Shown: piece after piece, positions 32,758 to 42,487 of the stretch
Numbering within the stretch: the stretch's first letter is position 1
How the letters are laid out: each line of letters starts with the position of its first letter
From: Chrysophaeum taylorii
Lineage: Eukaryota > Sar > Pelagophyceae > Pelagomonadales > Pelagomonadaceae
DNA: 64,000 nucleotides
Assembly: GCA_029834535.1 (NCBI GenBank)
Contig: JAQMWT010000407.1
Span: 1 to 64,000, forward strand
Direction: 5' to 3'
Position numbers and translations under genes: made by a program
Notes under the pieces: generated by a model
The model's database searches: none
Seen by the model: the letters and a program-made list of their open reading frames with translations, nothing else
Told to the model about the DNA's origin: nothing

Positions 32758-33024
32758 AGACAGACAGACAAACATCTGTCGATTAGTAGTTAGGACACGT
32801 GGGTTTTGGCTGTAAGAGGGAAGAGCCGGTTCTCCAGGGAGGTGATTGAAACAATGGCAGCCTCGTTAATATAGATTCGAAGAGTTTCCTGGAGTTGGTC
32901 GACTTGTTGACACAAGACGTCGAAATCAGCAAGCGAAGCAGAAGACGTAGGTAACGATGGCGAAGATATCTCCAGAGTAGCGTCTAGCGTGGAGTGTAAG
33001 TAGTTTAACGACGTTTCGGTCAAC

Positions 33025-33391
33025 CCTTACCCTGATCGCCGACTGCGGTTGCGATGGAGGACGGTGCCTCATGAATCCTGAGCCTTGCGAGGGCATCCGC
33101 CCTCCCGGCGTAGGTTGGCACCTATTCGCCTCCCGGGCGGGCCGGTTGGCAGCCGGAACGTTCGCAGTGGGACGGGGTATGGCCGGGGGGCGAAGACGCA
33201 AGGTTATCGACGAGTTGGTTGTCAGTCACATCGCGGTCTCCTCGTCGCATGGCGACAAGCTTGATGGTCACTCTCCGCCGACCGGCCTTTCGGCGCTCCT
33301 CGTCTACAGGCCCGTGATTCCGGACTGGCACCTGTCGGTCCGGCCTGGCTCCCATGCTCGGGAGAGGTCTGAAGTTAGTTAAGTTAGTTAG
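33025..33391 (+). mobile_element. SINE-like retroposon, copy 3
   Basis: Inserted in the LTR of fossil C and flanked by a perfect 10 bp duplication TTCGGTCAAC (33015-33024 and 33392-33401). Fossil A has a single copy of this sequence at the matching place (about 764-773). The head starts CCTTACCCTGATCGCC and the tail is TTAGTTAAGTTAGTTAG. This is the clearest evidence that the family moves as a discrete unit. Confidence 0.85.
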
Positions 33392-36300
33392 TTCGGTCAA
33401 CGTTAAAAAAAAAGGGGCGCAGGGAGTCTTAATGTTCTGCCTGAGTATAAGTGTGGCCGAACATTACATCCCGGAGTGATGGCGGTTCTGTATCATCAGA
33501 GGATGATGCGTAGTCGTCAAGATGTTGTACACGCGATCGAGCAACAGTAGTAATCAAATGCTGAATGGATGGCTTGCATAGCCTGAGCTTTGCGACTCTG
33601 TCTTCGAACAAGAGTCACAAGTAAACTACGATGCTCAAGGTGCGTATGATGGTAGCGCGTATATGACCAGCTGAGCGCGCATCACGGGGGGATTTGAAGG
33701 AAATAGCATTGCGAGCACGCACAGTAGGTTGTATAGGCACCTGATCGGTGTTGTGACAAGCACAGCAAATGTTCGTGGTAATAGCAGAAATGGGGATGTG
33801 ACCATTCTTCTTATGGTCGTCCGTGTTGAGGTGACTCAGCACTTCAGTGGGGAGTTCACGAGGCGATTGTGCCTTGGAACTGTACGTGGTCGAGACTAGG
33901 AAAGTCGGTTGTCCACGATCACTGAGGCACTGCGTACAAAAAGGAAAACGACAAAATGAGACGTTCGCGTTTGGGGCCTCTGTAGCAGCCAATAGAAGCA
34001 ATAGCAGGAGCAGCTTCCCGAGGTAGTAATGGGTAAGCGCATGGATATGAATGTGGTCAGGTCCACAAACAATGAAAAGTCAGACTCATAGGGCAGTGTG
34101 AATTCCACTCGCATAAAAGAAGAGAGAAATGGGGTGACAGGGACACGGAAGTTCTCAAGGAGAGAGATTCCTCGCTCGTAAGCAGCATAGTCAATACTGA
34201 GGCCGTCCTGGAACGTCAGCGACTAAGGTGAGATATGCACGGCTGGTGTCGGTGCAACCGCAGCAGCCAGTGTGGTAGCAATAGTAGCAGTCATGGTTCG
34301 TTGCTTTTGCGACAACCTGGGGGAAGGTTCGGCTGTGGAGAGCGAGAAAGGACTGTCCTTCAACCGACTAGGGAGATGCCGCGGCCACGGGAGTGTCAAG
34401 AAAAGACATGAGCGACACTCACACGCGTACAAAAAAATTGTGGCAAAAGAAGGTAAGGCCAGGGCTAGTTTAACGACGTTGCGGTCACTAGAGTTAGGCA
34501 TCTTCAATCCTGTAAAGGCTTGTCGTCAGAGGCATGATGCATACCGAGTAGAGAACGAAAAGTGGAGAACTCAGCAGCAAGTTGCTTTGTAAAACCATCA
34601 GCCAAGTTTAGCTTGCCGGGAACATGATGGACTCGTATTTTTTGTAGCGAGATGTATTCACGGATCTTAAACCATCTGGTCGACAGTGCCTTGGATCGAG
34701 AAGACCCATCTGGGTTATTAGAGGTGTGAACAGCAGCAGCATTGTCATACAAGAGAGGTAGGCTTCTGATGAAGCGCATATCTTCAGCAATTGGGTTGAA
34801 ATTGTCATCGAAGTCAACAGGATCAGCGGTGTTCTCACCATTAGCATTGTTCACGTAGAAGATGGGGTTGACGACAAAGGAGAGTTCCAACAGCAGCTTG
34901 CGTAGCCAAACAGCGTCATCAGCACAAATACCGAGGGCAATCAACTCAGCTTCGTGAGTTGAGCAGGAGACTATCGGTTGAAGTTTGCTCTTCCAACCAA
35001 TAAGGCAGTTGAAAAGATAGAAAACAAACCCGGTGGTAGATTTCCTATCTTCCTGTGCTAAGGAAGGGGCGTTGTCAGCGTCAACCACGGCAACTAAAGG
35101 GTCAAACTGTCCAGTAGATACATCCTGCGGTTGGTAGTCGACCACAGTGGATAGATCAATTCGATTAGCGGAGACAGTGCGAAGGTGAGCTTCAATGGCA
35201 TTACCTTTAGGATGGAACCAGAGGCGAAGTGAGCGGTTTTCCGGCTTCTTGAGGTAGCGAAGCAAATGCTCTAGCATTTGGACGTGAACATACGTGGGTG
35301 CAAGCATACCACGCGAACATCGGCCCAAGGCTTGCGAGAAGTCAGGTCTGCAGGCAACTTGCATGAACACCAGCTTGCCAAGGAGGGTGGCAAAGTGCGA
35401 ATTGATGTACAACTCTGTTTCAGAGCTGGGAGTGCCATCTTTATACTTGAAGGACGATGACATAGGATATTTAAGCGGGGTCAGTTGCTGCAAGACAGGG
35501 TGATCAGCGAAGAGTTCATCCAGCTTGGCTTGCACATCCAGAGAAATGGAACCGTCAGATATGCGACACACACGCATGCCTAGGAGGGTATGGACAGGTT
35601 CAAACTGCTCTACAGCATACCGTTTGTGGAGGGCATCCTGTAACTCAGTACGAAGATTGTCGTCATTGGACACAATAACAATGTCGTCTACAGACAGACT
35701 GCATACGACGAACTTAGCATGTGCGGATACTCGAGCATATAGGCAAGAGTCCGAATGCAGGCGTTTGTAGCCAAGGCTACGGAAGAAGCCGTCTATGTCT
35801 TTGTTCCAAAGAGATGGTGATTGCCGAAGTCCATAAAATGACTTCAGCAGTTTCGGTAGACGTCGGCCCTTGTACTTAGCGTCATCGGGGTCGATAAGCT
35901 TGATGCCGTCTGGTAACTGAACATAGACGTTGGCATTAACGTCAGACGGAACGAAGGCGTTCGGGACGTCTGCATGGTAGACAGGCAATTGCTTGTATGC
36001 TGCAATAGCTAGTAGTACCCGGATTGCGGTCATTGTGGCCATGGGGCTGAAGGTGCCAAAGAAATCGGCGCCAAGAGATGCTAGGAAGCCACGTAGCACG
36101 AGGCGAGCCTTGTGCTTGACGTATTTGCCTGAAGAGTCTGTCTTAATCTTCAGCACCATCCTGCTGTCAATAGGACGAGAGACACCGTCGGGCAAGGAAA
36201 GTTTGAAGCAGCCAAAGCGGATAATGTCGTGGAGTTCCTTGGCGATGGCCTTGAGGTAGGCGTGCCTGTTTTCAGGCGACATACCGTGGAGGCACCTGAG

Positions 36301-36627
36301 TTTATATTCGTCAATGGAAACGTCCGCTTCTTGGACCTTATATTCGTCAGGACCAACAGTGGCTGGTGAATTATAGTTTAGCGACGTTGCGGTCGAGGCA
36401 GTGTGCGCAACTTCGGGATAAGCGGAAACAGCGTCGGTAGGAGTAGTAGGGGCAGATTCCAGTTGGATATGGATAGTAGGGTCGGTACGTAAAGACCTGG
36501 GTGATAAACTCTGTAGAGACCAGAAGGTATTCCTCCAAGTCAGCCAGAGATGCAGAAGCAGCGCCAAACTCGGAGGAGTAGTGATCAATAAAGCTGGTCG
36601 GCGCCAGGTACGTAAGTGCATATTGTA

Positions 36628-36987
36628 CCCTGATCGCCGACTGCGGTTGCGATGGAGGACGGTGCCTCATGAATCCTGAGCCTTGCGAGGGCATCCGCCC
36701 TCCCGGCGTAGGTTGGCACCTATTCGCCTCCCGGGCGGGCCGGTTGGCAGCCGGAACGTTCGCAGTGGGACGGGGTATGGCCGGGGGGCGAAGACGGAAG
36801 GTTATCGACGAGTTGGTTGTCAGTCACATCGCGGTCTCCTCGTCGCATGGCGACAAGCTTGATGGTCACTCTCCGCCGACCGACCTTTCGGCGCTTCTCG
36901 TCTACAGGCCCGTGATTCCGGACTGGCTCCTGTCGATCCGGCCTGGCTCCCATGCTCGGGAGAGGTCTGAAGTTAGTTAGTTAGTTA
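36628..36987 (+). mobile_element. SINE-like retroposon, copy 4
   Basis: Interrupts the integrase-RT linker of fossil C. The uninterrupted sequence is present in fossil A near 4100 (ATTGTAAGGAAG), giving a clean empty site. Only GTA (3 bp) is repeated at the edges. The head begins CCCTGATCGCC and the tail is TTAGTTAGTTAGTTAG. Nearly identical in sequence to copies 1 and 3, so the family was recently active. Confidence 0.85.
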
Positions 36988-37236
36988 GTAAGGAAGAAGT
37001 GCCAAAGGCAGCAGCGTGTTCAGTAAACGCAGATAAAAGGGGCTGAGGAATGGGGCACGTAGGTGAACCATCAGCAGTTAAAAAGGTTGCAGCTGGAATG
37101 CTGGATGCGCAAATGGCGTGGGCGAAGTAACCATCGACGTGCGGGTAGCGGGCAAGTAAGTCAGTGCGCAACGGGAGAAGAAGACGAGCTAACAACGCAT
37201 GTTCCCCCTCTGAGCAGATAGCAGACCAGAGCGGCT

Positions 37237-38813
37237 CCACAATCTTCGAATAATTCTTCACATATCGGCGGCAATAGTTGCTCATACCAATGAAAGATCG
37301 AATCTGGGTCTTCGGGGACGTATTGGGCAACGTACCGGGAATCGGCATCTGCACGCTTCTAACGTCTTGGGATTCGGCTTCAAGCCTCCCGGAGTCGAAA
37401 TATGTCCCAGAAACTCGATTTCATCCTTGAGGAGGTGGATGTTCGAAGTTCGTCCACTATATCCTCGCTGTGCTAAATGGCACAACACTTCAATCAAAAC
37501 TTGTAAATGTCGATGGAGTTCATCCGATCCCATCATAATATCGTCGACGAAAGCGACCAAGTCCTTATACATCCATGTGGGACAAATCGCTAGCCATCTG
37601 CTTACAAAAGAGAGCTCCTGCTGTTTTTACTCCTAGAGGCAAGCGCAAGAAACTATGGGCTCCAAGTGGACTAACCATCGTAACAGCGTCCTGAGCAGCG
37701 GCGTCCAAACGTAAGTTATGATAGCCCCATCGAATATCAATGCACGTCCGCCAACGGCGCATGGCAAGAAAAGCCAAAGCATCATCTTGACGAATATTCG
37801 GCCAACTGTCATTGACCAGCTGATCATTGAGCTGACGCAAGTCAACTGCAGCACGAAAAGCATTCGACGTCCCGGCCTCGGCTCCCTTCTTAGGCAGCAT
37901 CAGTACAGGGAATCCCCACGGGGAGTTCGCCGGTCGGATGACTCCATCGCGATACCACTCAGTGATCTGCTTTCTGAGACACTCAGGGGAGTCCTGTGGG
38001 AAAAGAAGACGTCGTCCCCGACGTCAACTCACAAGGTCTAACGTCATCATCGTGAACTGCCCTGCAAGACATGCACATTGACGAATGGGGGGACACTGGA
38101 ACCTGCGGCATGGGTTCGTCGGTCTCCGAATCTGAGTCTTCCCAGTAGTGCGGAGAATCCCAAGTAGCATCTGACATTGCTTCCACATACGATGTAGAAG
38201 GCCACCGAACGATCCGAGCGTTGGTGGTATGTTGCTCCTGTTGCAAACGATGGCTGCTCGTCACAGCGACATCGGCAGCATCATCGGAGACTCGGGCAGG
38301 GCACGCCGTCGGGTAAAAGACAACCCCCGACATTGGCGGCGCGTCGCATAAAGATTGGAACGCGAAAGATGCGCTCGAATGTCCCGAACTATCCTGATAT
38401 CGGCCTCCGTCATACTCGTCATCGTAATGTCGATGACGTCGGCGCCGGCGCGAATTGCGACTAGAGCTCCGGTGACGGCAAGGACTCGGGCTGCTTTGAG
38501 CAGTATGGGCTTTTCGATCAGGGTTCTGGCTTCGATGTCGGCGTGACGATCGTCTAGAAGGTGATCGTCCGTCTCGCTGTCGCGTAGAAAACGACGTAGT
38601 ATCCTTGATGCCTCTGACCTCGCTCACCATGGTCGCCATTGTGGTTCCAAGATCGGTGAGGGCCGTTTGATTTTCATTAGAAGGCTCTGATCCGTGCGTG
38701 GCGTTCGCATGAGATGCATCATCACGCTTCGCCCAATCGGACCGCGATATGGGCTGCTTCTTCTGCTTACGAATTCGTTTCCAGGGAAAAAAAAAAAGTG
38801 CTGTGCTGCTCAA
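37237..38813 (-). mobile_element. Ty3/Gypsy retrotransposon fragment
   Basis: Fossil with segments typical of Gypsy polymerase: F-R-A-A-V-D-L-R-Q-L-N and I-D-I-R-W-G-Y-H-N-L-R-L near 37850-37720, R-L-P-L-G-V-K-T-A near 37640, A-F-V-D-D-I near 37550, F-L-G-H near 37420, and F-I-G-M-S-N-Y-C-R-R-Y near 37275. Upstream (38813-37983) is an Arg/Ser-rich open segment that could be Gag-related. The pieces lie in about four segments. The fragment ends abruptly against fossil C at 37236, where both share CAGACCAGAG, suggesting a recombination joint. Confidence 0.8.
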
Positions 38814-39064
38814 ACATTGAGTTGGGGCAGGCGGGTTATTATTATTTTTTCCAGCGACGAGACGCCAGAGGGGAGCAGCAGCAGCAGCAGCAGCAGGAGA
38901 GGCTTGAGTGACTCGGTTTTTTGCGCCGGCCGTTGTGCAGCAGCAGTAGCAGCCACAGGTGGTCTACTACGCAGCAGCAGCAGCAGCAGCAGCAGCAGAG
39001 TTGCAGGGTGCAGTCGTTGGTCGTGGTAGAGGGTGGTTGGTTGTTTTGAGGCAGGCAAGAGCGG
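38814..39064. other. Upstream region of the exportin gene with CAG repeats
   Basis: Contains two (CAG)n-type runs (about 38875-38905 and 38972-38999) and a short A run. This must hold the promoter and 5' leader of the exportin gene; no TATA box was recognised. Confidence 0.5.
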
Positions 39065-41878
39065 ATGGCGAGGCCCGATGAAGTGGTGAGTGGATTTCAC
39101 GCGTGCTGCGACGCGTTGATGCGCGGTGACCCCGCGGGGGGCGAGGCGTTGGTCGCGTTTCGGGGCGAGGGTCGGGCGCTCGAGTGGTCGCGGCTGGTGC
39201 TGGAAATATCTCCGCGGGCGGACGCCCAGTTCCAGGCGGTGGCTGCGCTCCGGGACGTCGGGCTTCAAAGGTGGGCAGCGGTGGACCGGGTGGGGCTGCG
39301 CGATTACTTGTGGGGGGTGTGCCAGGAGGCGCGGGAAAAGGTGGTGGTGAAGGCGGCCCTGGGCGCGCACGCTCTGGCGTGGAAGCGCGGATCGTTGGAG
39401 GGGTGGAGGTGCGAGGACGCGGTCGAAAGGTGTGCCAGCTCGAGCGAGGTCGGCGTCGAGGCCCTCCGGTCGCTCGTGGGGGCGTTCGCCGCCGAGACGG
39501 GGCTGGGGGTGACGAAAGGGGCGCACGGCGAGGCGCGTCGTCGGTGGGAACGGGAGGGCTTGGTCGCGGCCGGGAGGCTCGCGTTTGGCGCTCTCAAGGC
39601 GAGAAGAGGCCACCACCACCAGCACCGCGGGCTCGCGGGGCTCTGCGCCGAGCTCCTCGGCTGGGACTTCCAGAACTCTGTGCCCCCCGCGGCCTGGCGC
39701 GAGCTGGCCCTCGACGGCGAGCTGGCGGGCGCGGCTCTGGAGCTCGAGGACGAAGACCTGATGCGGGCGGTCGCGATGCTGTCGCGGCCCGTGGTGCCGG
39801 ACGTCGGGCGGCGCGCCGCGGAAATCGGGGCCCGCGTGGCCGCGCGGCTCCTCGCGTGTCGCGGCGCCGCGGCCGCCGACGTCGCGTGCTGCGTTCTAGC
39901 GGTCGCCGAGCCGTCCTCGGTCCTGGACGAGCTCTCGGACGCGATCGCGACCGCGACCGAGTGGGCGCTCGCGCGCGCCGAGTGCGGCGTCGGCGATTTT
40001 TCTTCTTCTTCTTCTTCTTCGCTCGACGAGATGGACCAGCTCTTGGAGGCCTGGGGATTGCTGGTGGCGCGACGACCGCGGCCCGTCGGTGGAGTTTTCC
40101 GGAGATACTGCGAGGTCGAGTTGTCGGCGCGGCGACGCGTCGCGCGCGCCTCTAGGCTCGAGGACCTCGACGCCGAGCTGGACCCCTCGGAGGATACGGA
40201 CGAGGAACGGTACGGTTTGTTGGCGGCGCTCGGGCGGGCGGACGTTGGGGAGAGCGCGCGTTTTCTCGCGGATTGTCTCGGCCGAAGGTACGGTCGCGGA
40301 GGAGACGACGAGGAGGCGCTCGAGGATCTGTGCTGCGTCGTGGAAATCGCGACGGAGCTGCTGACGGACCCGTTCGAGCCGTATTACAACGAAGTTCCGG
40401 TCGAGTTGTTGCGAGGCGGCGGCGAGAGCGAGGTCGCGGCGCTTTCGGAGCTGATTTTCGGCCTCGACGACGGCGACAGTCCGGCGGCGGCGGCGAGTTT
40501 GGCCAAGTTCTACAGACGCTGGGCGGCGACGTTTCTCGAGTCTGACTACATGGACGGCGCCTACCGCAACCGCCCGCATCTCGCCGCGGCCGTCGGCAGG
40601 GCTGCCGCGCGGTGGCTCGAGAGATGGCCCGCGGAGCCCAAGGTCGCGGCTCGCGCGCTAGACGTGATTTCGGCGTTCGCGACGACTTCCGAGGCGCGAC
40701 TCCTCGCGAGCCTAGACTTGTCGCCTCTCTCCGCCGCGTTTCTGGGGTGGCTCGAGGGCACCGCTACCACCTTCGTGTCCCGCCTTCTCCCCGACCACAG
40801 GTGCGAGCTCTGCCGCGTCCTCGCCGACTGCTTTCTGGTTGCCGACGTTTTGGGGTTGGGAGGTGGCGACGTCAGCTCGTTCGAGGTTGGCATCGCGCTT
40901 CCGCTCTCGAGGGTCGAAACCAATACTTATAATAATCAGGTGGCCGACCTCTACGCCGCGCTCGCGCGCTCGGGCGCGGCGCAAGCGGCGCGCGGCCCAA
41001 ACGAGGAGAACGCGGCGCGCGCGCGCCGAGCTCCGTCGGAGACGGTGGTCGCGGCGATGGTCGCGGGCAGAATCGGCAGTGTCCCCGGGACGGCCGTTTC
41101 GGCCGCGATCGCCGCTCGCAACCTCGCCCGAGCCCAGCTCGTCTACATGCCCGAGCACTCGCGTCGCGCCTTTTTTCGGGCGCTCCCTTCGCTCGTCGCG
41201 CGGGCCCTCGACGAGGACGACGAAGACGACGTTCTGGGCGTAGTCGTCGAGACCGTCGACAAAGTCCTGGCCGACGGCGCGCTCTTCGACGACGACAACC
41301 AATCCGCGCTCGCGGCGCTCGGCGCGGCGCTCCCGCGCGTCAACGCGACCGTCCTCGCGCAGGATCTCGGCACGGCCCGACGATTCTACGACGCTATGGG
41401 ATCTCTCGTCGCTTTGACCGAAACTAAATTCGATCCGTCGTTCGCCCGCGCTATGGTCGACGCCTTGGCCTTTGGGACCGCGCTCCCCGACGGCCCGACG
41501 GCGCGCGCGGCCCTCCGCGCGATACACAACCTCGCCCGCTCCGACGCGGCAGAACCCCTCCTGCTCTGCGACGCCCTCGCGGCCGTCCTCGGGCCTCTCC
41601 TCTTCTCGCCCACACCCGTCGCCGACCGCCAGGACGACGCCGCCGACGCGATCTTTTTTCTTCTAAAGCGATTAACGATCAATACCCGCGCCCTCGCCGA
41701 CCGCCTCCTCGGGCCCTCGCGCGCCGACCCCGCGCCCCGCCTCGCCGCCGACCTCGATGCCCTCGTCGCCGCCCTCCCCGGCAACGCCTCGAGGCCCTCG
41801 CGCTGGGCCTTTGCCCCCGTCTTCGCCGCCTTCCTCGCGACGGCGCAGGGGTATCTCCTCTTCGACGGAGGCTTTTAG
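39065..41878 (+). CDS. XPO4: Exportin-4-like nuclear export receptor
   Basis: 937 codons, single exon, ATG at 39065. Exportin-4 is a Ran-GTP-dependent importin-beta family carrier that moves proteins such as eIF5A and SMAD3 across the nuclear pore in animals. The N-terminus has the family pattern: L-E-I-S-P near 46-50, Q-F-Q-A at 55-58, L-R-D-V-G-L-Q-R-W at 62-70, then A-L-A-W-K-R-G-S-L-E-G-W at 103-114, which matches the K-R-G-S-L-D of exportin-4 well. A W-D-F-Q-N-S-V-P-P segment follows near 200. The rest is helical with HEAT-like repeats. It is somewhat shorter than the roughly 1,150 residues of the vertebrate protein. A run of seven Ser (from a TTC microsatellite) and acidic inserts occupy loops. 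Exportin-7 is the main alternative. Confidence 0.75.
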   Translation: MARPDEVVSGFHACCDALMRGDPAGGEALVAFRGEGRALEWSRLVLEISPRADAQFQAVAALRDVGLQRWAAVDRVGLRDYLWGVCQEAREKVVVKAALGAHALAWKRGSLEGWRCEDAVERCASSSEVGVEALRSLVGAFAAETGLGVTKGAHGEARRRWEREGLVAAGRLAFGALKARRGHHHQHRGLAGLCAELLGWDFQNSVPPAAWRELALDGELAGAALELEDEDLMRAVAMLSRPVVPDVGRRAAEIGARVAARLLACRGAAAADVACCVLAVAEPSSVLDELSDAIATATEWALARAECGVGDFSSSSSSSLDEMDQLLEAWGLLVARRPRPVGGVFRRYCEVELSARRRVARASRLEDLDAELDPSEDTDEERYGLLAALGRADVGESARFLADCLGRRYGRGGDDEEALEDLCCVVEIATELLTDPFEPYYNEVPVELLRGGGESEVAALSELIFGLDDGDSPAAAASLAKFYRRWAATFLESDYMDGAYRNRPHLAAAVGRAAARWLERWPAEPKVAARALDVISAFATTSEARLLASLDLSPLSAAFLGWLEGTATTFVSRLLPDHRCELCRVLADCFLVADVLGLGGGDVSSFEVGIALPLSRVETNTYNNQVADLYAALARSGAAQAARGPNEENAARARRAPSETVVAAMVAGRIGSVPGTAVSAAIAARNLARAQLVYMPEHSRRAFFRALPSLVARALDEDDEDDVLGVVVETVDKVLADGALFDDDNQSALAALGAALPRVNATVLAQDLGTARRFYDAMGSLVALTETKFDPSFARAMVDALAFGTALPDGPTARAALRAIHNLARSDAAEPLLLCDALAAVLGPLLFSPTPVADRQDDAADAIFFLLKRLTINTRALADRLLGPSRADPAPRLAADLDALVAALPGNASRPSRWAFAPVFAAFLATAQGYLLFDGGF

Positions 41879-42017
41879 CGTGTTACGACGACCACAGGCG
41901 CCTCGACCGACACTACTAAAAACTTCTTTCTTGCGAACGTCGTATCGCATTCGTATGGAGGACCCAATCAGCGGCCTGATGTTAAGGAGACGCTCAGTGG
42001 GGTGAGACCACGAGTGC
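41879..42017. other. 3' flank of the exportin gene
   Basis: Short non-coding stretch before the (TTTG)n array; no further feature seen. Confidence 0.4.
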
Positions 42018-42307
42018 CTTGGTTTGTTTTTTTGTTTGTTTTGTTTGTTTGTTTGTTTGTTTGTTTTGTTTGTTTGTTTGTTTTGTTTGTTTGTTTGTTT
42101 TGTTTGTTTGTTTGTTTGTTTGTTTGTTTGTTTGTTTGTTTGTTTGTTTGTTTGTTTGTTTGTTTGTTTGTTTGTTTGTTTGTTTGTTTGTTTGTTTGTT
42201 TGTTTGTTTGTTTGTTTGTTTGTTTGTTTGTTTGTTTGTTTGTTTGTTTGTTTGTTTGTTTGTTTGTTTGTTTGTTTGTTTGTTTGTTTGTTTGTTTGTT
42301 TGTTTGT
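42018..42307 (+). repeat. (TTTG)n microsatellite, about 290 bp
   Basis: Nearly perfect TTTG array with a few TTTTG interruptions at its left side. All three plus-strand frames are open, reading Phe-Val-Cys-Leu repeats, which are not genes. The Helitron-like copies have a short TTTG/TCTG tract just inside their 5' end (about 50320-50348), and a Helitron tail follows this array directly, so it may be that tract greatly expanded. Confidence 0.95.
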
Positions 42308-42487
42308 TACGACGAACTTTCTTTTACTGGGGTTAGAGACTGGGACTCTAGTAGGTGAACTTACTGGGAGGAGGAGGACCAGCTGAACTACTTACTTACT
42401 TGCTGTAGTGGGGGGGACCAGGTGAACTTTCTTACTGGGGTTAGAGATTGGGACGAGGTGGTGAACTTGCGCTGGCGCCTGGACTTG
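42308..42487 (+). mobile_element. Helitron-like 3' tail, copy 3
   Basis: Contains GGTGAACTTACTGGG and GGGGTTAGAGATTGGGAC units like those at 51010-51356, and ends GGCGCCTGGACTTG before host-type sequence TTGTGAGG, which is the interior of the LTR of element D. The helicase fragment is absent. The tail therefore interrupts and replaces the left part of the left LTR of D. Confidence 0.6.

Larger units (their letters stand above)
28292..32795 (-). mobile_element. Helitron-like element carrying a tyrosine recombinase (copy 1)
   Basis: Minus-strand unit of 4,504 bp with 5' end TCCTAACTACTAATCGACAG (at 32795) and 3' end CTGGCCTGCACTTG (at 28292). The same ends bound the 1.06 kb copy at 50300-51356. 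It is inserted in the LTR of fossil C with no target duplication; the intact LTR of A serves as the empty site. It begins with TC, is inserted between host G and T, and has near its 3' end a decayed Helitron helicase C-terminal region and many copies of a CCAGGTGAACTTACTGG hairpin-like unit. The terminal CTTG differs from the classic CTRR, so Helitron-like is the safer name. The interior holds the recombinase gene. Confidence 0.75.
32796..37236 (-). mobile_element. Copia-type fossil C (A family), truncated and heavily nested
   Basis: Close relative of A. From right to left: a piece of the integrase-RT linker (36988-37236), SINE-like copy 4, linker plus RT/RNase H in a 705-codon segment (36621-34504), then LTR/ORF3-type sequence (34500-32796) with SINE-like copy 3 inside; the LTR continues at 28291-27598 beyond the Helitron-like insertion. 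Gag, protease, methyltransferase-like and integrase parts are absent, because at 37236 the sequence changes to a Ty3/Gypsy fragment. ORF3 here is eroded. It carries three insertions, and the break count in RT is low. Confidence 0.85.

Noticed and set aside
42002-42386. Three overlapping plus-strand open frames of 105-120 codons rich in Phe, Val, Cys and Leu
   Set aside because: They are only the (TTTG)n array read in three frames.
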